This document shows, in pieces, positions 29,264 through 38,800 of a stretch of 64,000 nt of DNA. The notes beneath the pieces are model-generated. The model did not search any database. It saw only the letters and a list, made by a program, of their open reading frames with translations, and was not told the origin of the DNA. Position 1 is the first letter of the stretch. Each line of letters opens with the position of its first letter. The DNA is from Massilia varians. Lineage in GTDB: Bacteria; Pseudomonadota; Gammaproteobacteria; Burkholderiales; Burkholderiaceae_D. The stretch spans positions 62,001-126,000 of the forward strand of contig NZ_AP026966.1 in the NCBI RefSeq assembly GCF_027923905.1, in the 5' to 3' direction. The position numbers and the translations under genes are program-made.

Positions 29264-30097
29264 TCATTCGCGCTTGAACAGGAACTGGACCCCGGCCTGG
29301 GCATCGGCGGGAATGCCGGCCGGCTGCGGATAGCGGCGCAGGGCATCATTGACCAGCGCGTGCACCGCATGCTCGAACCAGCCGGTCGACGGCGCCAACG
29401 GCCCCAGAGGGCGGCTGGGCAGCGAATCGCCCTTGACCACGCCGTACGGAACATAGACGCCGCTGCCGCCCATTTTCAGGTCGATGCGCGGCACCGCGGG
29501 CAGGAAGCGCAAGTTCACTTCGCCACCCAGGCCAAGCACCTCGGCGTGGCCCGGATAGCGCATTTCCGCGGAAATCGTCGAGATCACGCCGACGACGTAG
29601 TTGCAGATCGCCAGTCTGGACGGATGCCAGGTACGCAGTTCCGCGACGAAGCGATCCGCGTCCGTTGCGGCCTGCGGGCTGACGGCGCAGGCCTCGGTAC
29701 GCGCGCTGCCACGGCCTTGCAGGTTCCACCATAGCGCCGCCGCGGCATCGGCCCCCCTGGCCGGGTCGGCAAAACCGGCGGCGATCCGTTCGGCGGCTTC
29801 CGGCGCCCCGCCCTCGTGGGCCTGGACGTAGAAAGTCAGTGCAGTGTCCCAGCTGGCCTTGACGCAGATACCGTGCTCGTACATCGATCCGGCCAGCAGC
29901 ACCACCTCGGGATAGCCCCATTTCAGCCCGCTCTTGAGGCGCTCCACGGCGGCCCCGCAGTCGCGTGCCGCGATCCGGTTGCGTACCTCATGGACCACAT
30001 CGAGTCCGGCACGCGTCGCGGCCCCAAGCTGCGCCGCGGGCAGCAGGGCAAGCAATGCAAGCAGAAGCGGGAGGCGTGCGGCAGTCGGGAAGCTCAT
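29264..30097 (-). CDS. Exported protein of unknown function with Sel1/TPR-like segment
   Basis: A 277-residue protein with a clear signal peptide (MSFPTAARLPLLLALLALLPAA, cleavage near AQLGAAT). The N-terminal half resembles short Sel1-like helical repeats (YPEVVLLAGSMYEHGICVKASWDTALTFYVQAHEGG). The C-terminal half has GGEVNLRFLPAVPRIDLKMGG..., which recalls a TonB C-terminal-like or beta domain but not convincingly. It lies 22 bp downstream of priA on the same strand, so co-transcription with priA is possible. I do not recognise a family. Confidence 0.65.
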   Translation of the reverse strand: MSFPTAARLPLLLALLALLPAAQLGAATRAGLDVVHEVRNRIAARDCGAAVERLKSGLKWGYPEVVLLAGSMYEHGICVKASWDTALTFYVQAHEGGAPEAAERIAAGFADPARGADAAAALWWNLQGRGSARTEACAVSPQAATDADRFVAELRTWHPSRLAICNYVVGVISTISAEMRYPGHAEVLGLGGEVNLRFLPAVPRIDLKMGGSGVYVPYGVVKGDSLPSRPLGPLAPSTGWFEHAVHALVNDALRRYPQPAGIPADAQAGVQFLFKRE

Positions 30098-30119
30098 GGC
30101 AGGCTTTCGGCAAGTTGGC

Positions 30120-32132
30120 TCAGATATCGAGGGGATCGACCTCGAGCGACCAGCGCACGCGCGATTTCATCGCGCGCAGGATCTCGACCCACTCGCGCAG
30201 AAAAGCCTGCAGGGCCGGGCGCGAGCTCGATTCCACCAGCAGCTGCGCACGGTCGACGTTGTGCACACGCGTCATCGTCATCGGGATCGGGTCGTTGATC
30301 ATCACCGCATCCCATGCCAGGCTGTCGCGCGCCGCCTCCAGGAAAGCGATCGCATTGGCCAGCTCGGGCGCCTCGGCGCGCAGCAGTGCCTGGTACATGA
30401 AGGGCGGCAGGCCGGCCTGGCGGCGTTCTTCCAGCAGGCTGCCGGCGAAGCGGTCGTAGTCGTGGCGCACGACGGCGCCATACAGCGGGTGGCTGGCGTA
30501 GCGGGTCTGCACCAGCACCTCGGAGGCGGCGCCGGCGCGGCCGGCGCGCCCCGCCACCTGCATCAGCTGGGCGAACAGGCGCTCGCTGGCGCGGTAGTCC
30601 TGCGAGAACAGGGCGGTGTCCGGGTTCAGGATGCCCACCAGGGTGAGCTTCTTGAAGTCGTGGCCCTTGGCGACCATCTGGGTGCCGACCAGGATGTCGA
30701 CCTCGCCCCGGTGCACGGTGTCGAAAGCCGCCTGGGCGCTGCCCTTCAGGCGCGTGGAATCGGCGTCGATGCGCAGGATGCGCGCTTCCGGGAACATCGC
30801 CTGCAAGCCTTCCTCGACGCGCTGGGTGCCGCGTCCGAGCGGCTGCAGGTCGACGTTGCCGCAGGTCGGACAATGACGCGGAATGCGCAGCTCCAGGCTG
30901 CAGTGGTGGCAGCGCAGCCGGTGCTCGGGGCGGTGCAGCACCATGAAGGCGGTGCAGCGGGTGCAGTTGCTGATCCAGCCGCAGGCGTCGCAGCAGATCA
31001 CCGGGGCATAGCCGCGCCGGTTCAGGAACAGCAGCGACTGTTCGCCGCGGTCGAGGCGCCCCCGCAGCGCGGCGATCAGGGCGCTGCTCAAGCCATCCTT
31101 GGGACGGTCGCGCTCCAGGTCGACCAGCTTCACGGTGGGCAGCACGGCGTCGCGCACGGCGCGCTCGCGCAGCTCGAGCTTGCGGTAGCGGCCGGACTGG
31201 GCATGGTGCCAGGTCTCGAGCGAAGGCGTGGCCGAGCCCAGCACGATCGGAATGCCCAGCTGGTGCGCGCGCCACACCGCCAGGTCGCGCGCCGAATAGC
31301 GCAGGCCTTCCTGCTGCTTGTACGAGGGGTCGTGCTCCTCGTCGATGATGATCAATTTGAGGTTCGGCAGCGAGGACAGGATGGCCAGGCGCGTGCCCAG
31401 CACGATGCGCGCCAGGCCCTGGTGGGCGGCGAGCCAGTGCAGCATGCGCTCGCCCTCCGACAGGCTGCTGTGCAGGGTGGCCAGCATCACGCCCGGGAAG
31501 CGCGCGCGGATGTTCCCTTCCAGCTGGGGCGTCAGGTTGATTTCCGGGACCAGGATCAGGATCTGGGCGTCCTGCTCGCGCACCAGCACCTGGGCGCAGG
31601 CCTGCAGATAGACCTCGGTCTTGCCGCTACCGGTGACGCCGTACAGCAGAATCGGCGTGAAGCCCTGGGCCCCGCCGATGCCGCCCGCCGCCTCCTGCTG
31701 CGCCGGGTTCAAGACGGGCATGCCGGAGGGCGTGGGGTCGTGCGCGCCCCCATCCTTGGCCAGTTTTTTCAGCGCGCGGTCGAGCGCAACGGTCTTCGGC
31801 ACGCGCAGGTTCTTGGGCAGGCCGGGCAGCGCCACCTCGCCGAGCGGGCGCTGGTAATAGTCGGCGGCGAAGCGCGCCAGCGCCACCCAGCGCTCGGGCA
31901 GCGGCGACAATTGGCTGCGCACGGCGATCGCATCCTTCAGCTTGTCCGGCGGGACCTCGGTGTCTGCCTTGACGGCGACGATCAGGCCCACGACCTCACG
32001 GCGCGCGAAGGGCACCAGCACCAGTTGGCCCACCGCCGGCTCTTCGCCCGGCTGGCATTCCCAGCGGTAATCGAAGCAGCTGTTGAGCGGGGTATCGAGC
32101 GCAACCTGTAGGAAGCAGTGTGCCAAATCCAA
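30120..32132 (-). CDS. priA: Primosomal protein N' (replication restart helicase PriA)
   Basis: A 670-residue SF2 helicase. The N-terminal 3'BD domain begins FLQVALDTPLNSCFDY; Walker A GVTGSGKTEVYL is at about 165-176, the DEEHD box near 262, and the zinc-binding cysteine region (CCDACGW, CTRC, CHHC, CPTCGN) near 373-430. C-terminal QMVAKGHDF and AGRAGRAG motifs are present. PriA recognises stalled forks and reloads the replisome. Its upstream region is the AT-rich block with DnaA-box-like sequences shared with hemE. Confidence 0.95.
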   Translation of the reverse strand: MDLAHCFLQVALDTPLNSCFDYRWECQPGEEPAVGQLVLVPFARREVVGLIVAVKADTEVPPDKLKDAIAVRSQLSPLPERWVALARFAADYYQRPLGEVALPGLPKNLRVPKTVALDRALKKLAKDGGAHDPTPSGMPVLNPAQQEAAGGIGGAQGFTPILLYGVTGSGKTEVYLQACAQVLVREQDAQILILVPEINLTPQLEGNIRARFPGVMLATLHSSLSEGERMLHWLAAHQGLARIVLGTRLAILSSLPNLKLIIIDEEHDPSYKQQEGLRYSARDLAVWRAHQLGIPIVLGSATPSLETWHHAQSGRYRKLELRERAVRDAVLPTVKLVDLERDRPKDGLSSALIAALRGRLDRGEQSLLFLNRRGYAPVICCDACGWISNCTRCTAFMVLHRPEHRLRCHHCSLELRIPRHCPTCGNVDLQPLGRGTQRVEEGLQAMFPEARILRIDADSTRLKGSAQAAFDTVHRGEVDILVGTQMVAKGHDFKKLTLVGILNPDTALFSQDYRASERLFAQLMQVAGRAGRAGAASEVLVQTRYASHPLYGAVVRHDYDRFAGSLLEERRQAGLPPFMYQALLRAEAPELANAIAFLEAARDSLAWDAVMINDPIPMTMTRVHNVDRAQLLVESSSRPALQAFLREWVEILRAMKSRVRWSLEVDPLDI

Positions 32133-32164
32133 CCTTCTTGAGTAAGGAAACCAGGACCAATAAG

Positions 32165-32646
32165 CTGTGGAAAACTTTGTGAATAGCGCTGTACTTGACC
32201 CCGTTCGAGGTTTACGTTAGATCAACTCCAAACGCGCGATTCACTGGAACAACAATAAATTATTCAGTAAATTCAATGACTTGCAAAGACAGAGTTATCC
32301 CTGTTAACAACCCGGGCTGGAATCGCCTTGCTGTGCATAACTGCACATGTGTGATGGGAAAACTCGTTGCGGTGCACCAGAATCTTCACACCTTACTTGA
32401 AGAGTTGAGCTAAGTCCGCGTAAACGAAGCACTTTTCACAACTCATCCCTCATCCCTCATCCTGTGCATAACTTTGTGAACAATGGACAGGAAGCCGGGA
32501 CAATTTACCTGTGAGTGAGCGCTGCTACTGTGTATACCTACAGTTCACCATGAAAAAAACGTTTAAGAATCATTGATTTACGTATTTTCAGGCTTGACAA
32601 AGATGTCCACAGGAATAATTTTGAGGTTTAACGAACTTGTGAACAA
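32165..32646. other. AT-rich intergenic block with DnaA-box-like 9-mers
   Basis: Part of the 566-bp gene-free stretch 32133-32698. TGTGCATAA (reverse of the DnaA box TTATNCACA) occurs exactly at 32332-32340 and 32463-32471. One-mismatch versions occur at 32166 (TGTGGAAAA), 32178 (TGTGAATAG), 32475 and 32638 (TGTGAACAA) and 32529 (TGTGTATAC). A composite CTGTGSAWAACTTTGTGAA is present twice (32165 and 32462). AT content is well above the surroundings. It may bind DnaA; whether it is an origin, a titration site or a promoter region is not decidable here. Confidence 0.5.
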
Positions 32647-32656
32647 GTGAGATTTT

Positions 32657-32679
32657 GCTGCAGCAATGCTTGCTGCAGC
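32657..32679 (-). terminator. Hairpin downstream of hemE
   Basis: GCTGCAGCAA (32657-32666) pairs with TTGCTGCAGC (32670-32679) around TGC, 20 bp past the hemE stop. No T tract follows on the minus strand, so it is a weak terminator candidate. Confidence 0.4.
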
Positions 32680-32698
32680 GGGGGGCAATACCGGCCGC

Positions 32699-33781
32699 TT
32701 ATGCGGCGCGCTGCTGGCGGCTGAAGTTGTGCACAGCCTCGACCATGGCGGTCACCGACTCCGGCGGCGTGAACTGCGAAATGCCGTGGCCCAGGTTGAA
32801 CACGTGGCCATGGCCGTTCGATGGCTTGCCGTAGGCTGTCAAGGAGCGCTCGACTTCGGCGCGGATCTGCTCCGGTTCCGCGAACAGGATGGCCGGGTCG
32901 AGGTTGCCCTGCAGGGCCACGCGGTCGCCGACCAGCGCGCGCGCCTTGCCCAGGTTGACGGTCCAGTCCAGGCCCAGCGCGTCGGCGCCGATGTCCGCCA
33001 TCTCGTCCAGCCACAGGCCGCCGCCCTTGGTGAACACGATCGCCGGGATGCGCACGCCATCCTTCTCGCGTTTCAGCTGGCTCACGACCGTCCGCATGTA
33101 GTTCAGCGAGAACTCCTGGTAGGCGCCGTCGGCCAGCGCGCCGCCCCAGGAGTCGAAGATCATCACGGCCTGGGCCCCGGCGTCGATCTGGGCGTTCAGG
33201 TACTGGCTGACTGCGCGCGCGTTGGTGTCCAGGATGTGGTGCATCAGGTCGGGACGCGCATACAGCATCTTTTTGATGGTGTGGAATTCACGCGAACCGC
33301 CGCCTTCGACCATGTAGCAGGCCAGGGTCCAGGGGCTGCCCGAGAAGCCGATCAGGGGCACGCGGCCGTTGATGGCGGTGCGGATCTGGGTCACCGCCTT
33401 GAAGACGTAGTCGAGCGACGCCATATCCGGTACCTGCAGGGCGCGCACCTCGGCTTCGGTGCGCAGCGGGCGCTCGAATTTCGGGCCCTCGCCGTCGGCG
33501 AAGTACAGGCCCAGACCCATCGCGTCCGGCACCGTCAGGATGTCCGAGAACAGGATCGAGGCATCCAGCGGATAGCGGTCGAGCGGCTGCAGGGTGACTT
33601 CGGTGGCGAAATCCGGATTCTTTGCCAGCCCCAGGAACGAGCCGGCCTGCTTGCGCGTGGCGCGGTATTCCGGCAGGTAGCGGCCCGCCTGGCGCATCAG
33701 CCACACCGGGGTGTAGTCGGTCGGCTGGCGCAGCAGCGCACGCAGGAAGGTGTCGTTCTGAAGCGGGGCGAATTGTGGCAT
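32699..33781 (-). CDS. hemE: Uroporphyrinogen decarboxylase
   Basis: A 360-residue cytoplasmic enzyme that converts uroporphyrinogen III to coproporphyrinogen III in heme synthesis. The signatures [16 protein letters not shown] and [19 protein letters not shown] are intact, as are [16 protein letters not shown] and [13 protein letters not shown]. The ATG at 33781 starts [10 protein letters not shown], in line with the family; the frame opening at 33838 would add 19 residues not seen in HemE. It is divergent from the S9 peptidase gene. Confidence 0.96.
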   Translation of the reverse strand: MPQFAPLQNDTFLRALLRQPTDYTPVWLMRQAGRYLPEYRATRKQAGSFLGLAKNPDFATEVTLQPLDRYPLDASILFSDILTVPDAMGLGLYFADGEGPKFERPLRTEAEVRALQVPDMASLDYVFKAVTQIRTAINGRVPLIGFSGSPWTLACYMVEGGGSREFHTIKKMLYARPDLMHHILDTNARAVSQYLNAQIDAGAQAVMIFDSWGGALADGAYQEFSLNYMRTVVSQLKREKDGVRIPAIVFTKGGGLWLDEMADIGADALGLDWTVNLGKARALVGDRVALQGNLDPAILFAEPEQIRAEVERSLTAYGKPSNGHGHVFNLGHGISQFTPPESVTAMVEAVHNFSRQQRAA

Positions 33782-33836
33782 GGCTGACAATGAACGCAGA
33801 GGGAAAACCTCCATTATCGCATCTTTGGGACCGCAC

Positions 33837-33862
33837 AAGAGCCTGGGATAGGCTCTTATAAT
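33837..33862 (+). promoter_or_regulatory. Putative -10 box and overlapping inverted repeat upstream of the S9 peptidase gene
   Basis: A perfect TATAAT (33857-33862) lies 29 bp before the chosen start codon. AAGAGCC (33837-33843) and GGCTCTT (33851-33857) form an inverted repeat that touches the -10 box. No good -35 is visible at 17 bp, which would fit an activator- or repressor-controlled promoter. Confidence 0.4.
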
Positions 33863-33891
33863 GCGTTCTTCCGTCTATGAGAGAACCCGTC

Positions 33892-35805
33892 ATGACCAAA
33901 CAGCAAGCCCCTTGCGGCACCTGGACCTCACCGATCACCGCAGCCGTCGTCGCGGCCGGCGCCACGCCGCTGGCTTCGCTGATGCTCGACGGCGCCGACC
34001 TGTACTGGCTGGAGGGCCGGGCCAGCGAAGCGGGCCGCTCGACGCTGGTGGGCAGCCGCGGCGAACTGACCCCGGCGCCGTTCAACGTGCGCAGCAAGGT
34101 GCACGAATACGGCGGCGGCGCGGTCACGGTCGCCGATGGCGTCGCCTGGTTCTCGAACCACGCCGACGGCCGCCTGTACCGCGTCGAGGCCGGCGCGCAG
34201 CCGGTGCCGGTCACCGCCGAGGACAACAAGCAGCGCTACGCCGACTTCGTGGTCGATGCGCAGCGCCGGCGCCTGGTGGCCGTGCGCGAAGACCACGCGG
34301 CCGGCGGCCGCTACCCCGAGAACACGATTGCCGCCATCGGCTTCGATGGCCTTGAAACCGTGCTGGTGGACGGCAACGACTTCTATGCCGCACCGCGCAT
34401 CTCGCCGGACGGCCGCCACCTGGCCTGGCTGTGCTGGGACCATCCGCGCATGCCCTGGGAGGGCAGCGAGCTGTGGCTGGCCGACATCATGGAAGACGGC
34501 ACGCTGGCCAATGGCCGGCTGGTGGCGGGCGGACCGCAGGAATCGGTGTGCCAGCCCGAGTGGTCGCCCGGCGGCGTGCTGCACTTCGTGTCCGACCGCA
34601 GCGGCTGGTGGAACCTGTACCGCTTCGAACATGGCGTGGTGGAGGCGCTGTGCCCGCGCGCGGCGGAATTCGGCGGGCCGCTGTGGACTTTCGGGAACGC
34701 GCTGTACGGTTTCCGCGGCGAAGACGACATCGTCTGCGCCTACATCGAAGGCGGGGTCAGCAAGCTGGCGCGCCTGCGCGGCGGCGAACTGACCGCGATC
34801 GCCACGCCCTACGAGGAAATCCGCGAACTGCGCGTGAACGCGCGCACGGTCGCGCTGCTGGGCGGCGCGCCCACCGTCGCGCTGGAACTGGCCCGCATCG
34901 ACCTCGATGGCGGCCGGCACGACGTGCTGGCGCGCTCGATCGCGCAGCTGCCTGGCGTGGACTACCTGTCGGTTCCACGCTCGATCAGCTACCCGAGCGC
35001 GAACGGCCGTACCGCCCACGCCTTCCACTATCCGCCGGCCAACGCCGATTTCACCCCCTCGGCGGGCGAACTGCCGCCCCTGATCGTCATCGGCCATGGC
35101 GGCCCGACCGGGATGGCGGCCAGCACCCTCAAGCTGGCGACCCAGTTCTGGACCAGCCGCGGCTTTGCCGTGCTGGACGTGAACTACGGCGGCAGCACCG
35201 GCTTCGGCCGCGCCTACCGCGACCTGCTCAAGGGCCAGTGGGGCGTGGTCGACGTGGAGGACTGCGTGGCCGGCGCCCGCTACCTGGCCGAGCAGGGCCT
35301 GGTGGACCGCGAGCGCCTCCTGGTGCGCGGCAGCAGCGCCGGCGGCCTGACGACCTTGTCCGCCCTCGCCTTCCACGACCTGTTCAAGGCCGGCGCCTGC
35401 TACTACGGCGTGTCCGACCTGGCCGGGCTGGATGCGGATTCGCACAAGTTCGAATCGCACTACAACCAGTACCTGATCGCGCCGCCGGAACGGGCCGAAC
35501 AGGTCTACCGCGAACGTTCGCCGATCCACCACACGGATAAATTGCAGCGCCCGATTATCTTCTTCCAGGGCCTGGACGACATGGTGGTGCCGCCCCAGCA
35601 GTCCGAAACCATGGTCGAGGCGCTGCGCAAGCGCCGGGTGCCGGTGGCCTATATCACCCTGGAGGGCGAAGGCCACGGCTTCCGCAAGGCCGAGAGCGTG
35701 GTGACGACGCTGGAAGCGGAGCTGGTGTTCTACCTGCGCGTGTTCGGCATCCCGGTGCCTGCCGGCCTGCCGGCGGTGGAGATCGAGAACCTGCCGGCTG
35801 CATGA
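33892..35805 (+). CDS. S9 family peptidase (prolyl oligopeptidase/dipeptidyl aminopeptidase type)
   Basis: A 637-residue protein without a signal peptide. Residues about 30-370 form a beta-propeller (repeats such as PRISPDGRHLAWLCWD and QPEWSPGGVLHFVSDRSGW), and the C-terminal alpha/beta-hydrolase has oxyanion-region HGGPTGMA, nucleophile RGSSAGGL (Ser near 482), Asp in QGLDDMVVPPQQ and His in GEGHGF. It should cleave short peptides in the cytoplasm. ATG 33892 is preferred over ATG 33877 because GAGAG lies upstream and it begins the conserved domain. Its stop overlaps the start of the SNF2 gene (ATGA), so expression is coupled. Confidence 0.9.
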   Translation: MTKQQAPCGTWTSPITAAVVAAGATPLASLMLDGADLYWLEGRASEAGRSTLVGSRGELTPAPFNVRSKVHEYGGGAVTVADGVAWFSNHADGRLYRVEAGAQPVPVTAEDNKQRYADFVVDAQRRRLVAVREDHAAGGRYPENTIAAIGFDGLETVLVDGNDFYAAPRISPDGRHLAWLCWDHPRMPWEGSELWLADIMEDGTLANGRLVAGGPQESVCQPEWSPGGVLHFVSDRSGWWNLYRFEHGVVEALCPRAAEFGGPLWTFGNALYGFRGEDDIVCAYIEGGVSKLARLRGGELTAIATPYEEIRELRVNARTVALLGGAPTVALELARIDLDGGRHDVLARSIAQLPGVDYLSVPRSISYPSANGRTAHAFHYPPANADFTPSAGELPPLIVIGHGGPTGMAASTLKLATQFWTSRGFAVLDVNYGGSTGFGRAYRDLLKGQWGVVDVEDCVAGARYLAEQGLVDRERLLVRGSSAGGLTTLSALAFHDLFKAGACYYGVSDLAGLDADSHKFESHYNQYLIAPPERAEQVYRERSPIHHTDKLQRPIIFFQGLDDMVVPPQQSETMVEALRKRRVPVAYITLEGEGHGFRKAESVVTTLEAELVFYLRVFGIPVPAGLPAVEIENLPAA

Positions 35806-38800
35806 CGATCGAACGCGACACCGGCGAGCAGGCCATCCTGGCCCTGCTCGCCATGGCGGGCGAGCCGATGGGCCGCCAGCGCATTCTCGAACACCTGATG
35901 GCGATCGGCCTGCTCTTGCCGGCCGGGCAATGGGCGGACGAACTGGAGCACCTGCGCCAGGAAGGACTCGTGACCGAAGCCGCCGGACGCGGGTTCACGA
36001 TATCGCCCGCCGCGGTCAGGGCGATACTCGAACAGGCGCTGGCCTCCGGCCTGTTCCGCGCCCTGCAGGGCGCCTATGAACGGGTCACGCCGCTGCGCCG
36101 CGACTGGCAGGGCACGCCGATCCTGCGCAGCTACCGCCAGGGCCTGGCGCTGCTGCGCATGGCCTTGTTCACGGGGGAGCCGGCCGCGACCGTCATGCCG
36201 CTACTGGAAGCCTGCCTGCGCTGCCACGAGGCCTCCTACCTGCATCCGCTGGTCGAGGTCTGCGCGCGGCCGTTCTCGCCGGCGCTCATGGAACGCATCC
36301 ATCCGCACCTGCGCGACGGCATATTCGCCGAATTGGTGAACCACGCGCAGCGCGAACCGGCGCTTGCGCCCGACATCCGCGCCGCCGCCGAAGCCCATGC
36401 GGCCCTGGGTGAACCGTCGATCGGCCTGCGCGTCGCACTGGCCGAGCATCTCATCCTGTGCGGCCGCCTCGACGATGCCCTGGCGCTGCTGGCCGAGGTG
36501 CCGGATGCGCCGGGACTGTTCCTGCGCAGCGTCATCGCCCTGCTGCGCGACGATCTCGATACCGCCCTGCCCGACGTCGACAAGGCGCTCAAGCAGCTGC
36601 GCCGCGAGACCGGCAAGCGCAAGGCCGTGTTCGGCGGCATCGGCGCCCATCTGTACCTGACCGCCCTCCTGCGCAGCAACCAGCCGGCCCAACTGAAGCT
36701 GGCCGACGCCTGGCTGGAGATCGCCACCCGCGCGGTACAGCGGCCCGACACCGCCGTGGTCTTCCAGCTCAGCATGCTGCAGGAGATCCGGCGCGGCACG
36801 GTCGATGCCGAGGTGCTGGCCTCGCGCAGCTGGGAGATGGCGCTCGAGCCCTTCACATTCCGCGCCCTGATGCACCACTGGCTCGGCCTGCCGCAGCTGC
36901 AGGGCAAGCGCCAGGACATCGAGGACATGCTGGCGCAGTCCGAACGCGCCGGCTTCGACCTGCTGTCGGCCCAGCTGGCCGGTTTGCTGGCGCAGATCGG
37001 CGGGCCGGGCGCCATCTCCCATGAAGCACGCGCGGGCGAGCTGCGCCGCCGTCATCGGATCACCGACCTGACCCACTGGTTCGAGCGCGAGGAAGCCTGG
37101 GAGCGCCAGCTCAACGCCCTGATCAACCTGCAGCCGGCCTTGAATGCCGAGGTGGTGCGCGAATCGCGCCTGGTGTGGATGATCCGCTACGACGAGCACA
37201 TGGGCGTGCAGGAACTGGAACCGCGCGAGCAGAAGCGCGATGCCCAGGGCGGCTGGAGCCGCGGCCGCGCCATCGGCCTGAAGCGCCTGGCCGAGGATGC
37301 CCAGCAGCTCGAATTCCTCAGCGCCCAGGACCTGCAGGCAGTCGCCAGCATCGCCGGGCGGCGTTACTACGGCAGCACCGGCATCCGTTTCGAGTTTGAA
37401 CGCGACAAGGCCCTGGCCTCCCTGGTCGGCCATCCGCTGCTGTTCTGGATGGACTCGCCCGGCACCCGCGTCGAGCTGCTGCCGGGCGAACCCGAGCTGC
37501 ACGTGAAGGCGCGCGCCGGCAAGGTGACGATCTCGCTGCACCCCACGCCGGGCGAGCAGGATGGCGAGGCGATCGTCACCCGCGAAACCCCGACCCGCCT
37601 GCGCCTGGTGCGCGTGAATGAGGAACACCGGCGCATCGCCGCCATCGTCGGCGAGGGCCTGGAAGTGCCGGTGGAGGCCGAGCGCCGCGTGCTGCGCGCG
37701 ATCAGTGCGATCTCCTCGATCGTCACGGTGCAGTCGGACATCGGCGCCAGTCCCGGCGACATCGAGCAGGTGGCGGCCGACCCGCGCCTGCACCTGCACC
37801 TGCGCCCCTACCAACGGGGCCTGAGCATGCAGGTGCTGGTGCGTCCGCTGGAGGGCGGCGCCTATTACTCGCCCGGCAGCGGCGCGGAAAGCGTGATCGC
37901 CGACGTGAACGGCGTACGCACCGAAGCGCGGCGCGACCTGAATGCGGAACGCGACGCCGAGCGCCAACTGGTGGGCGCCTGCCACGCCCTCGAACAGGCG
38001 GAGCTCGAGCACGGCGAGTGGCTGCTGGGCCAGCCCCTGCTGTGCCTGGAGCTGGTGGACGAACTGCGCCAGCTGGACCCGGCGAACGTGGTGGTGGCTT
38101 GGCCGGAAGGCGAAAAATTCCGCGTGTCGAAGCGTGCCAATGCGAAATCGGTGCGCATCCAGGTCCGGCGCGACCGCGACTGGTTCGCGGCCAATGGCGA
38201 CATCGTGGTCGACGAACAGCGGGTGATGGACCTGCGTTCGCTGCTCGAGCGCGTGCGCGAAGGGAAAAGCCGCTTCGTGGCGCTGGGCGACAACGAATAC
38301 CTGGCCCTCAGCGACGAGCTGCACCGCCGCCTGATGGAGCTCGCCGACTATGGCACCATCATTGGGGACGAACTGCGCATGCATCCGCTGGCCAGCTTCT
38401 CGCTGGCGGAACTGGCGCGCGAGGCCGGCAGCGTGGACAGCGATGCCGCCTGGCGCCGGCACCTGGAGCGCATCGCCGACAGCGAAGCCTTTACGCCCAC
38501 GCTGCCTACTACCTTGCAGGCCGAGCTGCGCGACTACCAGCGCGAGGGTTTCGAATGGCTGGGGCGCCTGGCCTATCTGGGCGTCGGCGCCTGCCTGGCC
38601 GACGACATGGGCCTCGGCAAGACGCTGCAGGCCCTGGCGCTGCTGCTCACGCGCGCGCCCGAGGGCCCGGCGCTGGTGGTGGCGCCGACCTCGGTCTGCC
38701 TGAACTGGATCGCCGAAGCCCAGCGCTTCGCACCGACCCTGAACCTGACACTGTTCGGGCCGGGCGAGCGCGCCGCGACGATCGACGCAGCAGGCCCCTT

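Noticed and set aside
32195..32413. A 72-codon plus-strand frame in the priA-hemE gap
   Set aside because: No family resemblance, no ribosome site, and it lies across the DnaA-box-like sequences.
32133..32698. A definite chromosomal origin
   Set aside because: The boxes are suggestive, but dnaA, dnaN, parAB and gidAB are absent from the window and no skew can be computed here, so only a DnaA-binding candidate is claimed.
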